Of a stretch of 64,000 nucleotides of DNA, positions 52,028 through 60,917 are shown one piece after another. The stretch covers positions 620,001 through 684,000 of the forward strand of contig NZ_JACHZR010000002.1 of assembly GCF_014193695.1 (NCBI RefSeq), in the 5' to 3' direction. Source of the stretch: Rhizobium sp. BK316 (lineage in GTDB: Bacteria; Pseudomonadota; Alphaproteobacteria; Rhizobiales; Rhizobiaceae). The translations under genes and the position numbers were made by a program. Below the pieces are notes generated by a model. That model was not told the origin of the DNA. It saw nothing but the letters and a program-made list of their open reading frames with translations, and did not search any database. Within the stretch, counting starts at the first letter, position 1. The number at the start of each line of letters is the position of its first letter.

Positions 52028-52918
52028 ATGAGCACGGTTACTGCAAAATCCGACCAGCCCTCCGCCCTTACGGAATTCTGGTATTACTTCTCGCGAAACA
52101 AGGGCGCCGTCATCGGCCTCTTCGTCTTCATTATCATTCTTCTCATGGCAATCTTCGCGCCGCTCGTCTCGCCGCACGCGCCAACCGAGCAGAACCGCCA
52201 GCTTCTCTTGTCCGTCCCTTTCTGGATGGATGGCGGCAGTCTCTCCTATCCGCTCGGAACGGATGCCGTCGGCCGCGATATTCTCTCGCGTCTGATCTTC
52301 GGTGCACGCTTCTCGCTGTTCATCGGTCTCGTGGTCGTCACGCTGTCGGTGGTTGCGGGTGTCTTGATCGGCCTCGTTGCCGGTTATTTCCGTGGCCGCG
52401 TCGATATCGTCATCATGCGTCTCATGGATATCATCCTGGCTTTCCCGTCGCTGCTTCTGGCCCTCGTGCTCGTTGCGGTGCTCGGTCCCGGCTTGCTCAA
52501 TGCCATGATCGCGATCTCGATCGTCAACCAGCCGCATTTCGTGCGCCTGACACGTGCCGCCGTCATGAGCGAGCGTGAAAAGGAATATGTTGTGGCCTCC
52601 CGCGTCGCGGGTGCCGGCACCTTCCGGCTGATGTTCAAGACGATCCTGCCGAACTGCCTCGGACCGCTGATTGTCCAGGCAACGCTTGCCTTCTCCGCCG
52701 CGATCCTCGATGCAGCCGCCCTCGGCTTCCTCGGCCAGGGCGCACAGCCGCCCACACCTGAATGGGGCACGATGCTTGCCGAAGCCCGCGAGTTCATATC
52801 GCGCGCCTGGTGGGTCGTTACATTTCCGGGTCTTGCGATCCTCGTCACCGTTCTCGCCATCAACCTGATGGGTGACGGTCTGCGCGATGCGCTCGATCCC
52901 AAGATGAAGAGGTCCTGA
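52028..52918 (+). CDS. dppC: DppC-like dipeptide ABC transporter permease
   Basis: A 296-residue permease with an N-terminal OppC_N segment (LTEFWYYFSRNKGAVIGLFV). The YPLGTDAVGRDILSRLIFGA motif and the loop EYVVASRVAGAGTFRLMFK (about 182-200) are typical of DppC. Its TGA (52916-52918) is one base before the ATG of dppD. Confidence 0.94.
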   Translation: MSTVTAKSDQPSALTEFWYYFSRNKGAVIGLFVFIIILLMAIFAPLVSPHAPTEQNRQLLLSVPFWMDGGSLSYPLGTDAVGRDILSRLIFGARFSLFIGLVVVTLSVVAGVLIGLVAGYFRGRVDIVIMRLMDIILAFPSLLLALVLVAVLGPGLLNAMIAISIVNQPHFVRLTRAAVMSEREKEYVVASRVAGAGTFRLMFKTILPNCLGPLIVQATLAFSAAILDAAALGFLGQGAQPPTPEWGTMLAEAREFISRAWWVVTFPGLAILVTVLAINLMGDGLRDALDPKMKRS

Positions 52919-52919
52919 G

Positions 52920-53771
52920 ATGGCGCTTCTCGAAATTGAAAATCTCGTCGTCGAATTTCAGACCTCGACCGGACCTTTCCGCGCCGTCGACGGCGTTTCG
53001 CTGAAGGTCGATGCCGGCGAGGTTTTGGCGATCGTCGGCGAATCCGGTTCGGGCAAGTCGGTCTCGATGCTAGCCGCTATGGGGCTTCTGCCCTGGACGG
53101 CGAAGGTGACGGCCGACAGGATGGTCTTCGACGGCCAGAACCTGCTCGGCATGTCCGCAGCCAAGCGGCGCGAGATCATCGGCAAGGATATGTCGATGAT
53201 CTTCCAGGAGCCGATCGCCAGCCTCAATCCCTGCTTCACCGTCGGCTTCCAGATCGAAGAGGTGCTGCGCATTCATCTCGGTCTTGACAAGGCGGCGCGG
53301 CGCAAGCGGGCAATCGAGCTTTTCCAGGCAGTCGGTATTCCCGATCCCGCCGAGCGGCTCGGCCATTTCCCGCATCAGATGTCGGGCGGTCAGTGCCAGC
53401 GCGTCATGATCGCCATCGCCATTGCCTGCAACCCCAAGCTCCTGATCGCTGACGAGCCGACCACCGCGCTCGACGTGACCATCCAGAAGCAGATCCTCGA
53501 TCTCCTGATGCGCCTGCAGACGGAGCATCGCATGGGTCTGATCATGATCACGCACAATATGGGTGTGGTCGCCGAAACCGCCGACCGGGTGATCGTTCAA
53601 TACAAGGGCCGCAAGATGGAAGAGGCTGACGTGCTCTCCCTCTTCGAAGCGCCGAAGAGCGATTACACGCGGGCACTGCTTGCAGCACTTCCCGACAATG
53701 CGACGGGCGACCGGCTGCCGACCATCGGCGAACTTTTCAATCCGAACAAGACTGTGGAGGGAGCGGCCTGA
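52920..53771 (+). CDS. dppD: DppD-like dipeptide ABC transporter ATPase
   Basis: A 283-residue ATPase. It has Walker A GESGSGKS (40-47), Q-loop FQEPIASLNP, signature MSGGQCQRVMIA and Walker B LLIADEPT. A Cys replaces the usual Arg after SGGQ, a mild oddity also seen in some DppD proteins. Its stop overlaps the dppF start by one base (53771). Confidence 0.94.
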   Translation: MALLEIENLVVEFQTSTGPFRAVDGVSLKVDAGEVLAIVGESGSGKSVSMLAAMGLLPWTAKVTADRMVFDGQNLLGMSAAKRREIIGKDMSMIFQEPIASLNPCFTVGFQIEEVLRIHLGLDKAARRKRAIELFQAVGIPDPAERLGHFPHQMSGGQCQRVMIAIAIACNPKLLIADEPTTALDVTIQKQILDLLMRLQTEHRMGLIMITHNMGVVAETADRVIVQYKGRKMEEADVLSLFEAPKSDYTRALLAALPDNATGDRLPTIGELFNPNKTVEGAA

Positions 53772-54613
53772 TGACGCCAGTTCTCGAAGGAAAGAACATC
53801 GTCCGCGACTATTACCTGCCGGGCGGCCTCTTCAAGAAGGCGAGAACCGTGCATGCCGTCAAGGGCGTGAGCTTCAGCGTCGAGCAAGGCAAGACGCTGG
53901 CGATCGTCGGTGAAAGCGGCTGCGGCAAGTCGACGCTTGCACGTATCGTGACGATGATCGACCCGGCCACATCAGGCGAACTCTTCATCGACGGCAAGAA
54001 GGTCGATATCTTCGAGGGCGATTTGACGCCGGAAATCCGCCGGAAGGTCCAGATCGTCTTCCAGAATCCCTATGGATCGCTGAACCCACGCAAGAAGATC
54101 GGCGACATCCTGATGGAACCGCTGATCATCAATACCAATACGCCCGCTTCCGAGCGTCGCGACTTGGCAATGGCGATGCTGAAGAAGGTCGGCCTGCAGG
54201 ACGTTCACTTCAACCGCTTTCCGCACATGTTCTCGGGCGGTCAGCGCCAGCGTATCGCCATTGCACGCGCACTGATGCTGAAGCCCCGGCTTCTGGTTCT
54301 CGACGAGCCGGTCTCCGCACTCGATCTGTCGGTGCAGGCGCAGGTGCTGAACCTGCTCGCGGACCTGCAGGACGAACTGAACCTCACCTATGTCTTCATC
54401 AGCCACGACCTTTCGGTCGTTCGCTATATGGCAGACGAAGTGATGGTGATGTATTTCGGCGAGGCGGTCGAATACGGCACGCGGGATCAGGTTTTCAACG
54501 ATCCCCAGCACAGCTATACAAAGACCTTGTTTGCAGCGACGCCGCGTGCGGATGTCGATACGATCAAAGCCCGTCTTGCACGCAAGAATGCTGCCCTGTC
54601 CGCGGCCTCTTGA
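53771..54613 (+). CDS. dppF: DppF-like dipeptide ABC transporter ATPase
   Basis: A 280-residue ATPase. It has Walker A GESGCGKST (47-55), FQNPYGSLNPRKKIG, signature FSGGQRQRIAIARAL and Walker B LLVLDEPVSALD. It is the last component of dppABCDF. The gluconokinase gene follows after 42 bases, possibly on the same transcript. Confidence 0.94.
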   Translation: MTPVLEGKNIVRDYYLPGGLFKKARTVHAVKGVSFSVEQGKTLAIVGESGCGKSTLARIVTMIDPATSGELFIDGKKVDIFEGDLTPEIRRKVQIVFQNPYGSLNPRKKIGDILMEPLIINTNTPASERRDLAMAMLKKVGLQDVHFNRFPHMFSGGQRQRIAIARALMLKPRLLVLDEPVSALDLSVQAQVLNLLADLQDELNLTYVFISHDLSVVRYMADEVMVMYFGEAVEYGTRDQVFNDPQHSYTKTLFAATPRADVDTIKARLARKNAALSAAS

Positions 54614-54655
54614 GGCCGCAGATTTCCAGTGCCGGAACGATCAGCGAGATGAGCA

Positions 54656-55192
54656 ATGACAGAGAATAACGGAACTCTCCATGCGATCATCGTCATGGGC
54701 GTCAGCGGTTCCGGTAAATCCTCTATCGGCGAAGAAATAGCCAGGGGCTTGCGCCTTCAGTTTGTCGAGGGTGATGCTCTTCACCCCGCATCCAACGTCG
54801 AGAAAATGTCGAAGGGCATTCCGCTCACCGATGAGGACCGGATGCCCTGGCTCGACCGCATCGGCGAGACGATGGAGACCTCGCTTGCAAAGGGCGAAGG
54901 CATCGTCGTTTCCTGCTCGGCGCTGAAGCGCATCTATCGCGAAAGGCTGCGCGCGGCGGTCGGCGGCAATCTCTATTTCGTCTATCTCGAAGGCTCGAAG
55001 GAACTGTTGACGGACCGCATGGGTCACCGCAAGGGCCACTTCATGCCGGCCTCGCTGCTTCAGAGCCAGTTGCAGACGCTGGAAGTACCGACAGGCGAAA
55101 AGGGTGTCGTCACCGTCGATATCGACGACACGATCGAGACGATCGCGGCGAAAGCCCTGAAGGCTCTCGCCGCTCTCGGTGTTACGGGTTGA
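54656..55192 (+). CDS. gntK: Gluconokinase
   Basis: A 178-residue P-loop kinase phosphorylating gluconate to 6-phosphogluconate, which enters the Entner-Doudoroff route encoded elsewhere in this window. The P-loop is MGVSGSGKSSIGEE, and family motifs are VEGDALHPASNVEKMSKGIP and GHFMPASLLQSQLQTLE. Its 3' end overlaps the convergent oxidoreductase gene by 11 bases. Confidence 0.92.
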   Translation: MTENNGTLHAIIVMGVSGSGKSSIGEEIARGLRLQFVEGDALHPASNVEKMSKGIPLTDEDRMPWLDRIGETMETSLAKGEGIVVSCSALKRIYRERLRAAVGGNLYFVYLEGSKELLTDRMGHRKGHFMPASLLQSQLQTLEVPTGEKGVVTVDIDDTIETIAAKALKALAALGVTG

Positions 55193-56429
55193 ACCGGCTG
55201 GGCGAATAGGCCGAGATATTGATGAACGGCGTCTCGCCGGTCATCAGTTCCGCCAGCACACGCCCCGTCACCGGCCCGAGCGTCAGCCCGTGATGGGCAT
55301 GGCCGAAGGCAAACCACAGGCCCTCGTGGCGCGACGCCTTGCCGATAACAGGCATCATGTCGGGCGTGCAGGGGCGGGCGCCCATCCACGGTTCCGGATC
55401 GAGCCTCTCTCCCAGCGGAAATATGGTGCGCGCCACGGCTTCGGCCCGGTCGAGCTGCACCGGGGTCTTCGGCGCGTCCAGCGCTGCGAATTCCGCACCC
55501 GTCGTCAGGCGCACCCCCCGGTTCATCGGCGCCAGGAAATAGCCGCGCTCGGAATCGAGCGTCCAGTTGTTGAGCACCGCATCGCCCTTGACGCCATAAT
55601 GCATGTGGTAGCCGCGCTTGACGCCGAGCGGGAAGGAATAGCCGAGGCGACGGGTCGCGACCGCCGCCCAGGGACCGAGCGCCATGACGGCGTCGTCGGC
55701 CTCCAGCGATCCCTCTGCCGTCATGATCTTCCAGCCGGAGCCGGCCTGCCCGAGCGAGGCCGCATCCCCGGTCACGAACCTGCCGCCGAGGCTTTCGAAA
55801 TAGCTGCGGTAGGCGCGCGTCAGCGCATGCGGATCGAGAACCGACCACGGGTCGATCCAGCGCAGGCCGCCGACGAAATCGCCCATGATGTTCGGTTCCA
55901 GGCGAGCGATATCAGATGAGGTCAGGCTCTCGTAGCCGACGCCGAACTGATCCTTCCAAAGGGCTGCCTCCACAAAGGCCTCGTCGCGTTTGGCCTCGGT
56001 GCGGAAGATCTTCATCCAGCCATCCTTGCGGATCAGCGCTTGTGCCTGTGAGGCCTCGATCAGGTCCTTATGCTCGCTAATCGAGTTCTCGATCAGCGGC
56101 GCATAGGCCTTGGTGATCATCTCGTGCCGCTTCGGATTGGAGTTCCACCAATAGCGGGCGAGGAAGGCGAGCTGGCTCGGCAGTGCCTTCAGGTGATAGT
56201 GCGCATCGATGCGGTTGTTCAGCGCGTAGCGCAGCAAAAGGCCGAGCTGCTGCGGAAAACCGTAGGGCATGACGCCTTCGCGCTGGATCAGGCCGGCATT
56301 GCCGAAAGAGGTCTCGTTACCCGGCTCCTTGCGGTCGATAAGCGTTACCTGCCGGCCGCGGCGTTGAAGATGGATGGCCGTCGAAACCCCGACGATACCG
56401 GCGCCGAGCACGATTGCGTTCTTCGTCAT
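55182..56429 (-). CDS. FAD-dependent D-amino-acid dehydrogenase (DadA-like)
   Basis: A 415-residue DAO-family flavoenzyme. The N-terminal FAD motif is IVLGAGIVGVSTAIHLQRRG. The NETSFGNAGLIQREGVMPYGFPQ segment (GNAG) and the C-terminal AFGHAHHGLTLGPVTGRVLA resemble DadA, which oxidises D-amino acids to keto acids at the membrane. No alanine racemase is adjacent, so the substrate could also be another amino or imino acid. Confidence 0.85.
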   Translation of the reverse strand: MTKNAIVLGAGIVGVSTAIHLQRRGRQVTLIDRKEPGNETSFGNAGLIQREGVMPYGFPQQLGLLLRYALNNRIDAHYHLKALPSQLAFLARYWWNSNPKRHEMITKAYAPLIENSISEHKDLIEASQAQALIRKDGWMKIFRTEAKRDEAFVEAALWKDQFGVGYESLTSSDIARLEPNIMGDFVGGLRWIDPWSVLDPHALTRAYRSYFESLGGRFVTGDAASLGQAGSGWKIMTAEGSLEADDAVMALGPWAAVATRRLGYSFPLGVKRGYHMHYGVKGDAVLNNWTLDSERGYFLAPMNRGVRLTTGAEFAALDAPKTPVQLDRAEAVARTIFPLGERLDPEPWMGARPCTPDMMPVIGKASRHEGLWFAFGHAHHGLTLGPVTGRVLAELMTGETPFINISAYSPSRFNP

Positions 56430-56504
56430 TTTCCCTGCATTCCGCTATGTTTTAGGCCCTAAAATGCCCATCTCAATGCTGCGGCGCAAACGAAAAATCG
56501 CATT

Positions 56505-57008
56505 TCATTTCAAAATCATTGCGCTTTTCAGTGCGGCATTTTCGGCCCTGATGCGGATCGTCAGGATGGCGGCATTGAGGAGCGAAAAGACGAGCGCATA
56601 AAGCGGCATGCCGAAGGCAAGCGGCAGGGCGGCGATCTCGCCTGTCACGATCATGTAGTTCGGATGTTTGAAGAAGCGGTAGGGGCCGCCTTCGACGAGC
56701 GGCGCACCGGGCAGGATGATGATACGCGTCGTCCAGCGCTCCCCAAGTGTGGTCAGCACCCATAGCCGCAGCACCTGCAACAGCATGAAAAGACCGAACC
56801 AGAAGAGCTGAACTGGCTGTCCCGTCGCCAGCATCCATAGCCCGACGAGCCAGCCCGTGTGGAGCGCCACCATGTAGGGGTAATGATCGGGCGCGATCTC
56901 GCGCGCCCCCCTTGCGAAGAGCGCCATCGTGTTGCGGCGCGCGATCACCAGTTCGGAGAGCCGCTGGGCGGTCACGAAGGCGAGAAGGGCGATGGAGGGC
57001 CACATCAT
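56505..57008 (-). CDS. Isoprenylcysteine carboxyl methyltransferase-like membrane protein
   Basis: A 167-residue protein with four or five membrane helices. The C-terminal PYRFFKHPNYMIVTGEIAAL is the SAM-binding signature of the ICMT/YpbQ family. Its start overlaps the stop of the type III polyketide synthase by 4 bases (ATGA). The same pairing is known from Bacillus BpsA/BpsB (BcsA/YpbQ), where the partner methylates alkylpyrones or resorcinols. O-methylation of the synthase product is therefore likely. Confidence 0.85.
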   Translation of the reverse strand: MMWPSIALLAFVTAQRLSELVIARRNTMALFARGAREIAPDHYPYMVALHTGWLVGLWMLATGQPVQLFWFGLFMLLQVLRLWVLTTLGERWTTRIIILPGAPLVEGGPYRFFKHPNYMIVTGEIAALPLAFGMPLYALVFSLLNAAILTIRIRAENAALKSAMILK

Positions 57009-58057
57009 GCGACCCTCCGCAATGTCACGCAGCTTGCCGTAAAGCCCGGACCCATGGCGATCATCGCCGTGCGGTCCGGCAGTCCTGCGCGGATGGCCCG
57101 CTCCAGAACGAAAAGCACTGTTGGCGAGGACATATTGCCGTAATCGGCAAGCACCGAACGCTCGATGTCGAGCGTATCGGGCGCCATTGAAAGCGTGCTC
57201 TCCATTGCAGTCAGCACCTTGGTGCCGCCGGGATGACAGATGAAACGATCGATATCGCCGCGCTTTAGCCCGTTGCGGGCCAGAATGCCATCGATTGCCG
57301 GGCCGAGTTCCTTTTCTGCAAAAGGCGGTAGCCCCTGCGCCAGCAGGATGCCGAGCCCGGTGTCGTCGATCTTCCAGCCCATGATATCGAGCGTATCGGG
57401 AAACAGATGATCGCCGGCCGATTCCACTTCCGCCACGCCGCCTTCGCCCGACCGCAGCACGCAGGCCGCAGCCCCATCGCCGAAAAGCGCCGTGGCGATG
57501 ATGTTCGGCTTCGTCAACTCATCCAGACGGAAGGCGAGTGTGCAGAGCTCAATCGCGACGAAGAGCACTACGGCACCCGGGCGGCTGCGCGCCAGCCGCG
57601 AGGCGATGCCGAAACCGGAAACGCCGGCAGCGCAGCCGAGACCGAAGACGGGGACGCGCTCGATATCCGCGCGAAACCCGAGCCGGCCGGCAAGTCGCGC
57701 ATCGAGGCTCGGCGTAGTGATGCCGGTGGAGGAGACCGTTACCACACAATCGACCTGATCGACGGTCAGTCCCGCCTGATCAAGCGCGCGCTTTGCCGTT
57801 GCGACGAACAGCGCACCCGCGACCTCTTCATAGGCCTCCATCCTGTCCTGCCAGCCGTGGGTCTCTTCGAACCAGGAGAGGGGGCGGGCGGCATGACGCT
57901 TTTGGATGCCGGCATTCTCGAAGACGCGCGCGAGGTGACGGAATTCCTTGAAGCGGTCGGCAAACAGACGGGCCGAGGCCTCGGCAGCCTGGCTCTGGGG
58001 GATGATATGGTCTGGCACTGCGGTGACGAGACTTAAGAGTCTGACAGATTGCAACAC
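57005..58057 (-). CDS. Type III polyketide synthase (chalcone/stilbene synthase family)
   Basis: A 350-residue condensing enzyme. The catalytic Cys is in VFGLGCAAGVSGFG, the His in FICHPGGTKVL, and the Asn in DYGNMSSPTVLFVL, so the triad is complete. The start is the GTG at 58057 with AAGGAG six bases upstream; the open frame runs 14 codons further without a ribosome site. It extends an acyl starter with malonyl-CoA to make pyrones, resorcinols or phloroglucinol-type products. Starter and product cannot be read. It is co-translated with the methyltransferase. Confidence 0.9.
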   Translation of the reverse strand: MLQSVRLLSLVTAVPDHIIPQSQAAEASARLFADRFKEFRHLARVFENAGIQKRHAARPLSWFEETHGWQDRMEAYEEVAGALFVATAKRALDQAGLTVDQVDCVVTVSSTGITTPSLDARLAGRLGFRADIERVPVFGLGCAAGVSGFGIASRLARSRPGAVVLFVAIELCTLAFRLDELTKPNIIATALFGDGAAACVLRSGEGGVAEVESAGDHLFPDTLDIMGWKIDDTGLGILLAQGLPPFAEKELGPAIDGILARNGLKRGDIDRFICHPGGTKVLTAMESTLSMAPDTLDIERSVLADYGNMSSPTVLFVLERAIRAGLPDRTAMIAMGPGFTASCVTLRRVA

Positions 58058-58230
58058 AATATTCTCCTTGTCGTTCCCGGCGGAACAAGCGGAAAACACG
58101 CAGGCTGGCGAGTTTATTCGACTTGATGCTTTTCACGAAGCAGTGATCGGAAAAATTCTGGAGACGGCCGAATAAAGCTGGTGGCAGCGGTGTTCACTCC
58201 TCGCAACGTCATTTTCCGAGGAGTTATCCC

Positions 58231-58767
58231 ATGACGACCAAGACTGTCCGCATCGCTTCCCTCGTGCTCGGCAGCTGCATTGCCGCTTCCGTCTTCTCCG
58301 GCCCCGTCTTCGCGATTGGCGACGACAGCAGCACCATGCCGGTCTGCAAGAAGGGCGAGATCTACGACAAGAAGGCAAAGAAATGCGTCAAGCAGCAGAG
58401 CGCCAACGTGACGGACGAAAACCGTACCGATTACGCTTACTCGCTCGCCAAGGCCGGCCGCTATGAAGAAGCGCTCGCCATGCTCGACACCGTCAAGGAT
58501 CAGAACAATGCCGAATGGCTGAACTATCGCGGTTACGCCACCCGCAAGCTCGGCCGCACGGATGAGGGCATCTCCTACTATCTGCAGTCGGTGAAGCTCG
58601 ATCCGCAATATGCCAAGGTCCGCGAATATCTCGGCGAAGCCTATGTCATCAAGGGCGAGCTCGACCTCGCCAAGGAGCAGCTGACCACCATCAAGGCGAT
58701 CTGCGGCACCGGCTGCGAGGAATATCAGGATCTCAACGCTGCCATCCTCGATCCGTCGAAGATCTAA
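58231..58767 (+). CDS. Secreted or periplasmic TPR-repeat protein
   Basis: A 178-residue protein with a signal peptide (MTTKTVRIASLVLGSCIAAS, cleavage near VFA). A Cys-containing segment follows (MPVCKKGEIYDKKAKKCVKQ). Tetratricopeptide repeats lie at about 70-150 (DYAYSLAKAGRYEEALAML, EWLNYRGYATRKLGRTDEG). The C-terminus has another Cys pair (CGTGCEEY). RBS GAGGAG precedes the ATG. The partner is unknown. It is upstream of the ECF sigma gene but separated by a dispersed repeat. Confidence 0.82.
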   Translation: MTTKTVRIASLVLGSCIAASVFSGPVFAIGDDSSTMPVCKKGEIYDKKAKKCVKQQSANVTDENRTDYAYSLAKAGRYEEALAMLDTVKDQNNAEWLNYRGYATRKLGRTDEGISYYLQSVKLDPQYAKVREYLGEAYVIKGELDLAKEQLTTIKAICGTGCEEYQDLNAAILDPSKI

Positions 58768-58832
58768 AGCAATTCCAGCAAAAGTGTGCAGCGGTTTTGC
58801 GTCCGGAATTGCGTGAAACAAAGCTGCACACC
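58768..58832. repeat. Dispersed rhizobial palindromic repeat, copy 2
   Basis: Begins AGCAATTCCAGCAAAAG, contains GTTTTGCGTCCGGAATTGCG, and aligns with the copy at 39389-39445. Internal dyads are AATTCC/GGAATT (58771-58776 with 58805-58810) and a perfect GTGTGCAGC/GCTGCACAC (58784-58792 with 58823-58831). I recognise similar elements between genes in rhizobial genomes. Confidence 0.7.
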
Positions 58833-58878
58833 TGCGTGAGGCAGGAGAGAGATAAGGTTGATTGAAGGGTATTTCCGG

Positions 58879-59484
58879 ATGTCGGTCGCACACACCACAT
58901 TTCCTGCCTATAGTCGCGCCAGAACGGAATCGCCGGCCCGACCGGCGGTTCCGAAACAGCCAATACGCGCGGAGGCGGCCATCGCGAGCGAAGCGGATAT
59001 CAGGAGCGGCCTGACGGAACATCTTGCCCGTCTGTGGCGCTATGGCCTCGTTCTTTCGCATCAGCGCGATGTGGCCGACGATCTCGTGCAGGCGACCTGC
59101 GTTCGCGCGCTGGAGCGGGCCGATCAGTTTGTAGCGGGCACGAGGCTCGACCGCTGGCTGTTTTCGATCCTGCATTCGATCTGGCTGAACGAGATCCGTG
59201 CCCGCCGCGTCCGCCAGGGGCAGGGCTTTGTCGATGCCCAGGATACGCTGAGTTTCGATGGCGCCCGCGACACCGAAACGCATGTCATGGCGAACCAGGT
59301 CTTGAAACAGGTGAATACGCTGCCGGAAGCGCAGCGATCGGCGGTTTTCCTCGCCTATGTGGAAGGGCTTTCCTATCGCGAGGTCGCCTCCGTCATGGAT
59401 GTTCCGATCGGCACCGTGATGAGCCGGCTGGCAGCCGCCCGCGCGAAGCTCTCCGAAACCGTATCGGCGGGAGGATTTGAATGA
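58879..59484 (+). CDS. ECF-family RNA polymerase sigma factor
   Basis: A 201-residue sigma factor. Region 2 is DVADDLVQATCVRALERADQ with WLFSILHSIWLNEIRARR. Region 4 is LPEAQRSAVFLAYVEGLSYR with VPIGTVMSRLAAARAKL. The ATG at 58879 is used; a TTG at 58858 with AGGAGAG upstream is also possible and adds seven residues. The unusually long N-terminus before region 2 (about 45 residues) is Arg/Pro/Ala-rich. Its stop overlaps the anti-sigma start (ATGA). Confidence 0.88.
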   Translation: MSVAHTTFPAYSRARTESPARPAVPKQPIRAEAAIASEADIRSGLTEHLARLWRYGLVLSHQRDVADDLVQATCVRALERADQFVAGTRLDRWLFSILHSIWLNEIRARRVRQGQGFVDAQDTLSFDGARDTETHVMANQVLKQVNTLPEAQRSAVFLAYVEGLSYREVASVMDVPIGTVMSRLAAARAKLSETVSAGGFE

Positions 59485-60275
59485 GCACGAAGCACAGAAT
59501 GCCCTCCGACGAGGAACTGACCGCCTTCATCGATGGTGAACTCGGCGCCGAAGAGGCCGCCCGCATCGAGGCTATGGTCGAGGCCGACGAGGCTGTCGCC
59601 GAACGGCTGGAGTTTCTGGCGCGTGCAAGCCTGCCTTACAAGCAAGCCTTTGCGCCGCTGCTCGATGCCGCTCCGCAGGCAAGGCTCGAAGCCATGTTGT
59701 CTGCCATTCCCGCCGCTCGGCCTGCAAGACCGGCTGCCTTCATGAGCCGTCGAGGCTTTTTCGGCGCGCTTGCCGCTTCGGTCGTTGCCGGCATCGCTAT
59801 AGACCGCGCCGTGATCGGTGTCGGCGCAAGTTTCGCGGGCAAGGATGAAAACAGCGAATGGCGCGCCGTCGTTGCCGAATATATCTCGCTCTATACGCCG
59901 GAGACGCTCGCCGGTCCCGTCCCGTCCAGAGATGTGCAGGCAGCACAGCTCGCCAGTTTGGATGGCGACCTCCGCCTGCAACTCTCGCCGGAGCAGGTCG
60001 CCCTGCCGGATATCGATTTCAAGCGCGCCCAGATCCTGCAATATGATGGCAAGCCGCTCGCCCAGATCGCCTATCTGGATCCCGAGACCGGCCCCATGGC
60101 GCTCTGCATCGTCGCCTCCGAACGCGGCCCCAAGGCTCCCGATATCGAAGGCCGCAAGGGCATGAATGTCGTCTATTGGGCGAATGCCACCCACGCCTTC
60201 ATGCTGATCGGCCACGCCCCGGTCGATCGCATGACTGAGATCGCCGATGCGGTACGGAGCAAGATTTCCGTCTAG
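59481..60275 (+). CDS. Anti-sigma factor, membrane-anchored
   Basis: A 264-residue protein overlapping the sigma gene by 4 bases. The N-terminal segment PSDEELTAFIDGELGAEEAA resembles the anti-sigma domain of the zf-HC2 group, but the HxxxCxxC zinc ligands are missing. One membrane helix lies at about 93-113 (FFGALAASVVAGIAIDRAVI), followed by a periplasmic domain of about 150 residues that could sense envelope stress. Its 3' end overlaps the end of the convergent gene by 4 bases. Confidence 0.85.
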   Translation: MSTKHRMPSDEELTAFIDGELGAEEAARIEAMVEADEAVAERLEFLARASLPYKQAFAPLLDAAPQARLEAMLSAIPAARPARPAAFMSRRGFFGALAASVVAGIAIDRAVIGVGASFAGKDENSEWRAVVAEYISLYTPETLAGPVPSRDVQAAQLASLDGDLRLQLSPEQVALPDIDFKRAQILQYDGKPLAQIAYLDPETGPMALCIVASERGPKAPDIEGRKGMNVVYWANATHAFMLIGHAPVDRMTEIADAVRSKISV

Positions 60276-60829
60276 AACGGCTGGGTCTTGTCGGAAACCG
60301 GGCTGACCTGATTGGCAGGGACGAGGCGGTTCAGGCAGTTGACGTAGGTCGTATACATCTGCTGAAGCCGCGAGAGCGGCACTACCCAATGCCCTTCGTT
60401 TCCGGCAAAATCCAGTTCCATATCCGGGGTGCCGACAAAGGAATTCTTGAGGATCTTCTTGATCTGCGCCACCCCCGTCTTCTCGGCGGACGGCAGGATG
60501 CGAAGCGTCTTGCCGTCGAAGAATTCGGCCGGTACGGTCTTGGTACCGGAATAGCCCACAAGCGTCACCTTGGTCGTGGTGCCCTCAGGGATCTCCCAGC
60601 CATCCTTCGATACGAGCCACATGATGCTGTCGAGGCTCTGGCGGAATTCGACCGTCTTGCCGAGTTCATCGTTCCAGACCAGCCGGCAATAGGACGGCTT
60701 CTCGCCAACGAACCCGACCGACCACTGCCGCGCATCGCCCATCCATTCCGTCCCGCCAGGGGCCGTCTCGCTGCGTGCGATTGCCGGAATAAGGAGTGCC
60801 GTCAGCAACAGGGCAGAAAAGGTCTTCAT
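60272..60829 (-). CDS. Hypothetical periplasmic protein
   Basis: A 185-residue protein with a signal peptide (MKTFSALLLTALLIPAIARS, cleavage near ARSETA). The mature part is beta-rich with a single Cys in the SYCRLVWNDE segment and another near the C-terminus (VNCLNRL). No family is recognised. It is convergent with the anti-sigma gene. It is possibly a target of the neighbouring ECF sigma, but no matching promoter can be shown. Confidence 0.7.
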   Translation of the reverse strand: MKTFSALLLTALLIPAIARSETAPGGTEWMGDARQWSVGFVGEKPSYCRLVWNDELGKTVEFRQSLDSIMWLVSKDGWEIPEGTTTKVTLVGYSGTKTVPAEFFDGKTLRILPSAEKTGVAQIKKILKNSFVGTPDMELDFAGNEGHWVVPLSRLQQMYTTYVNCLNRLVPANQVSPVSDKTQPF

Positions 60830-60917
60830 GGCTCGAATCGTCTCCAGGGAGTGAGGGTGATTCTAGCGGCGGAAGGTTGAAGTTTTGCTACCGCGGTGGT
60901 TCAAAGCCATGTTCATT

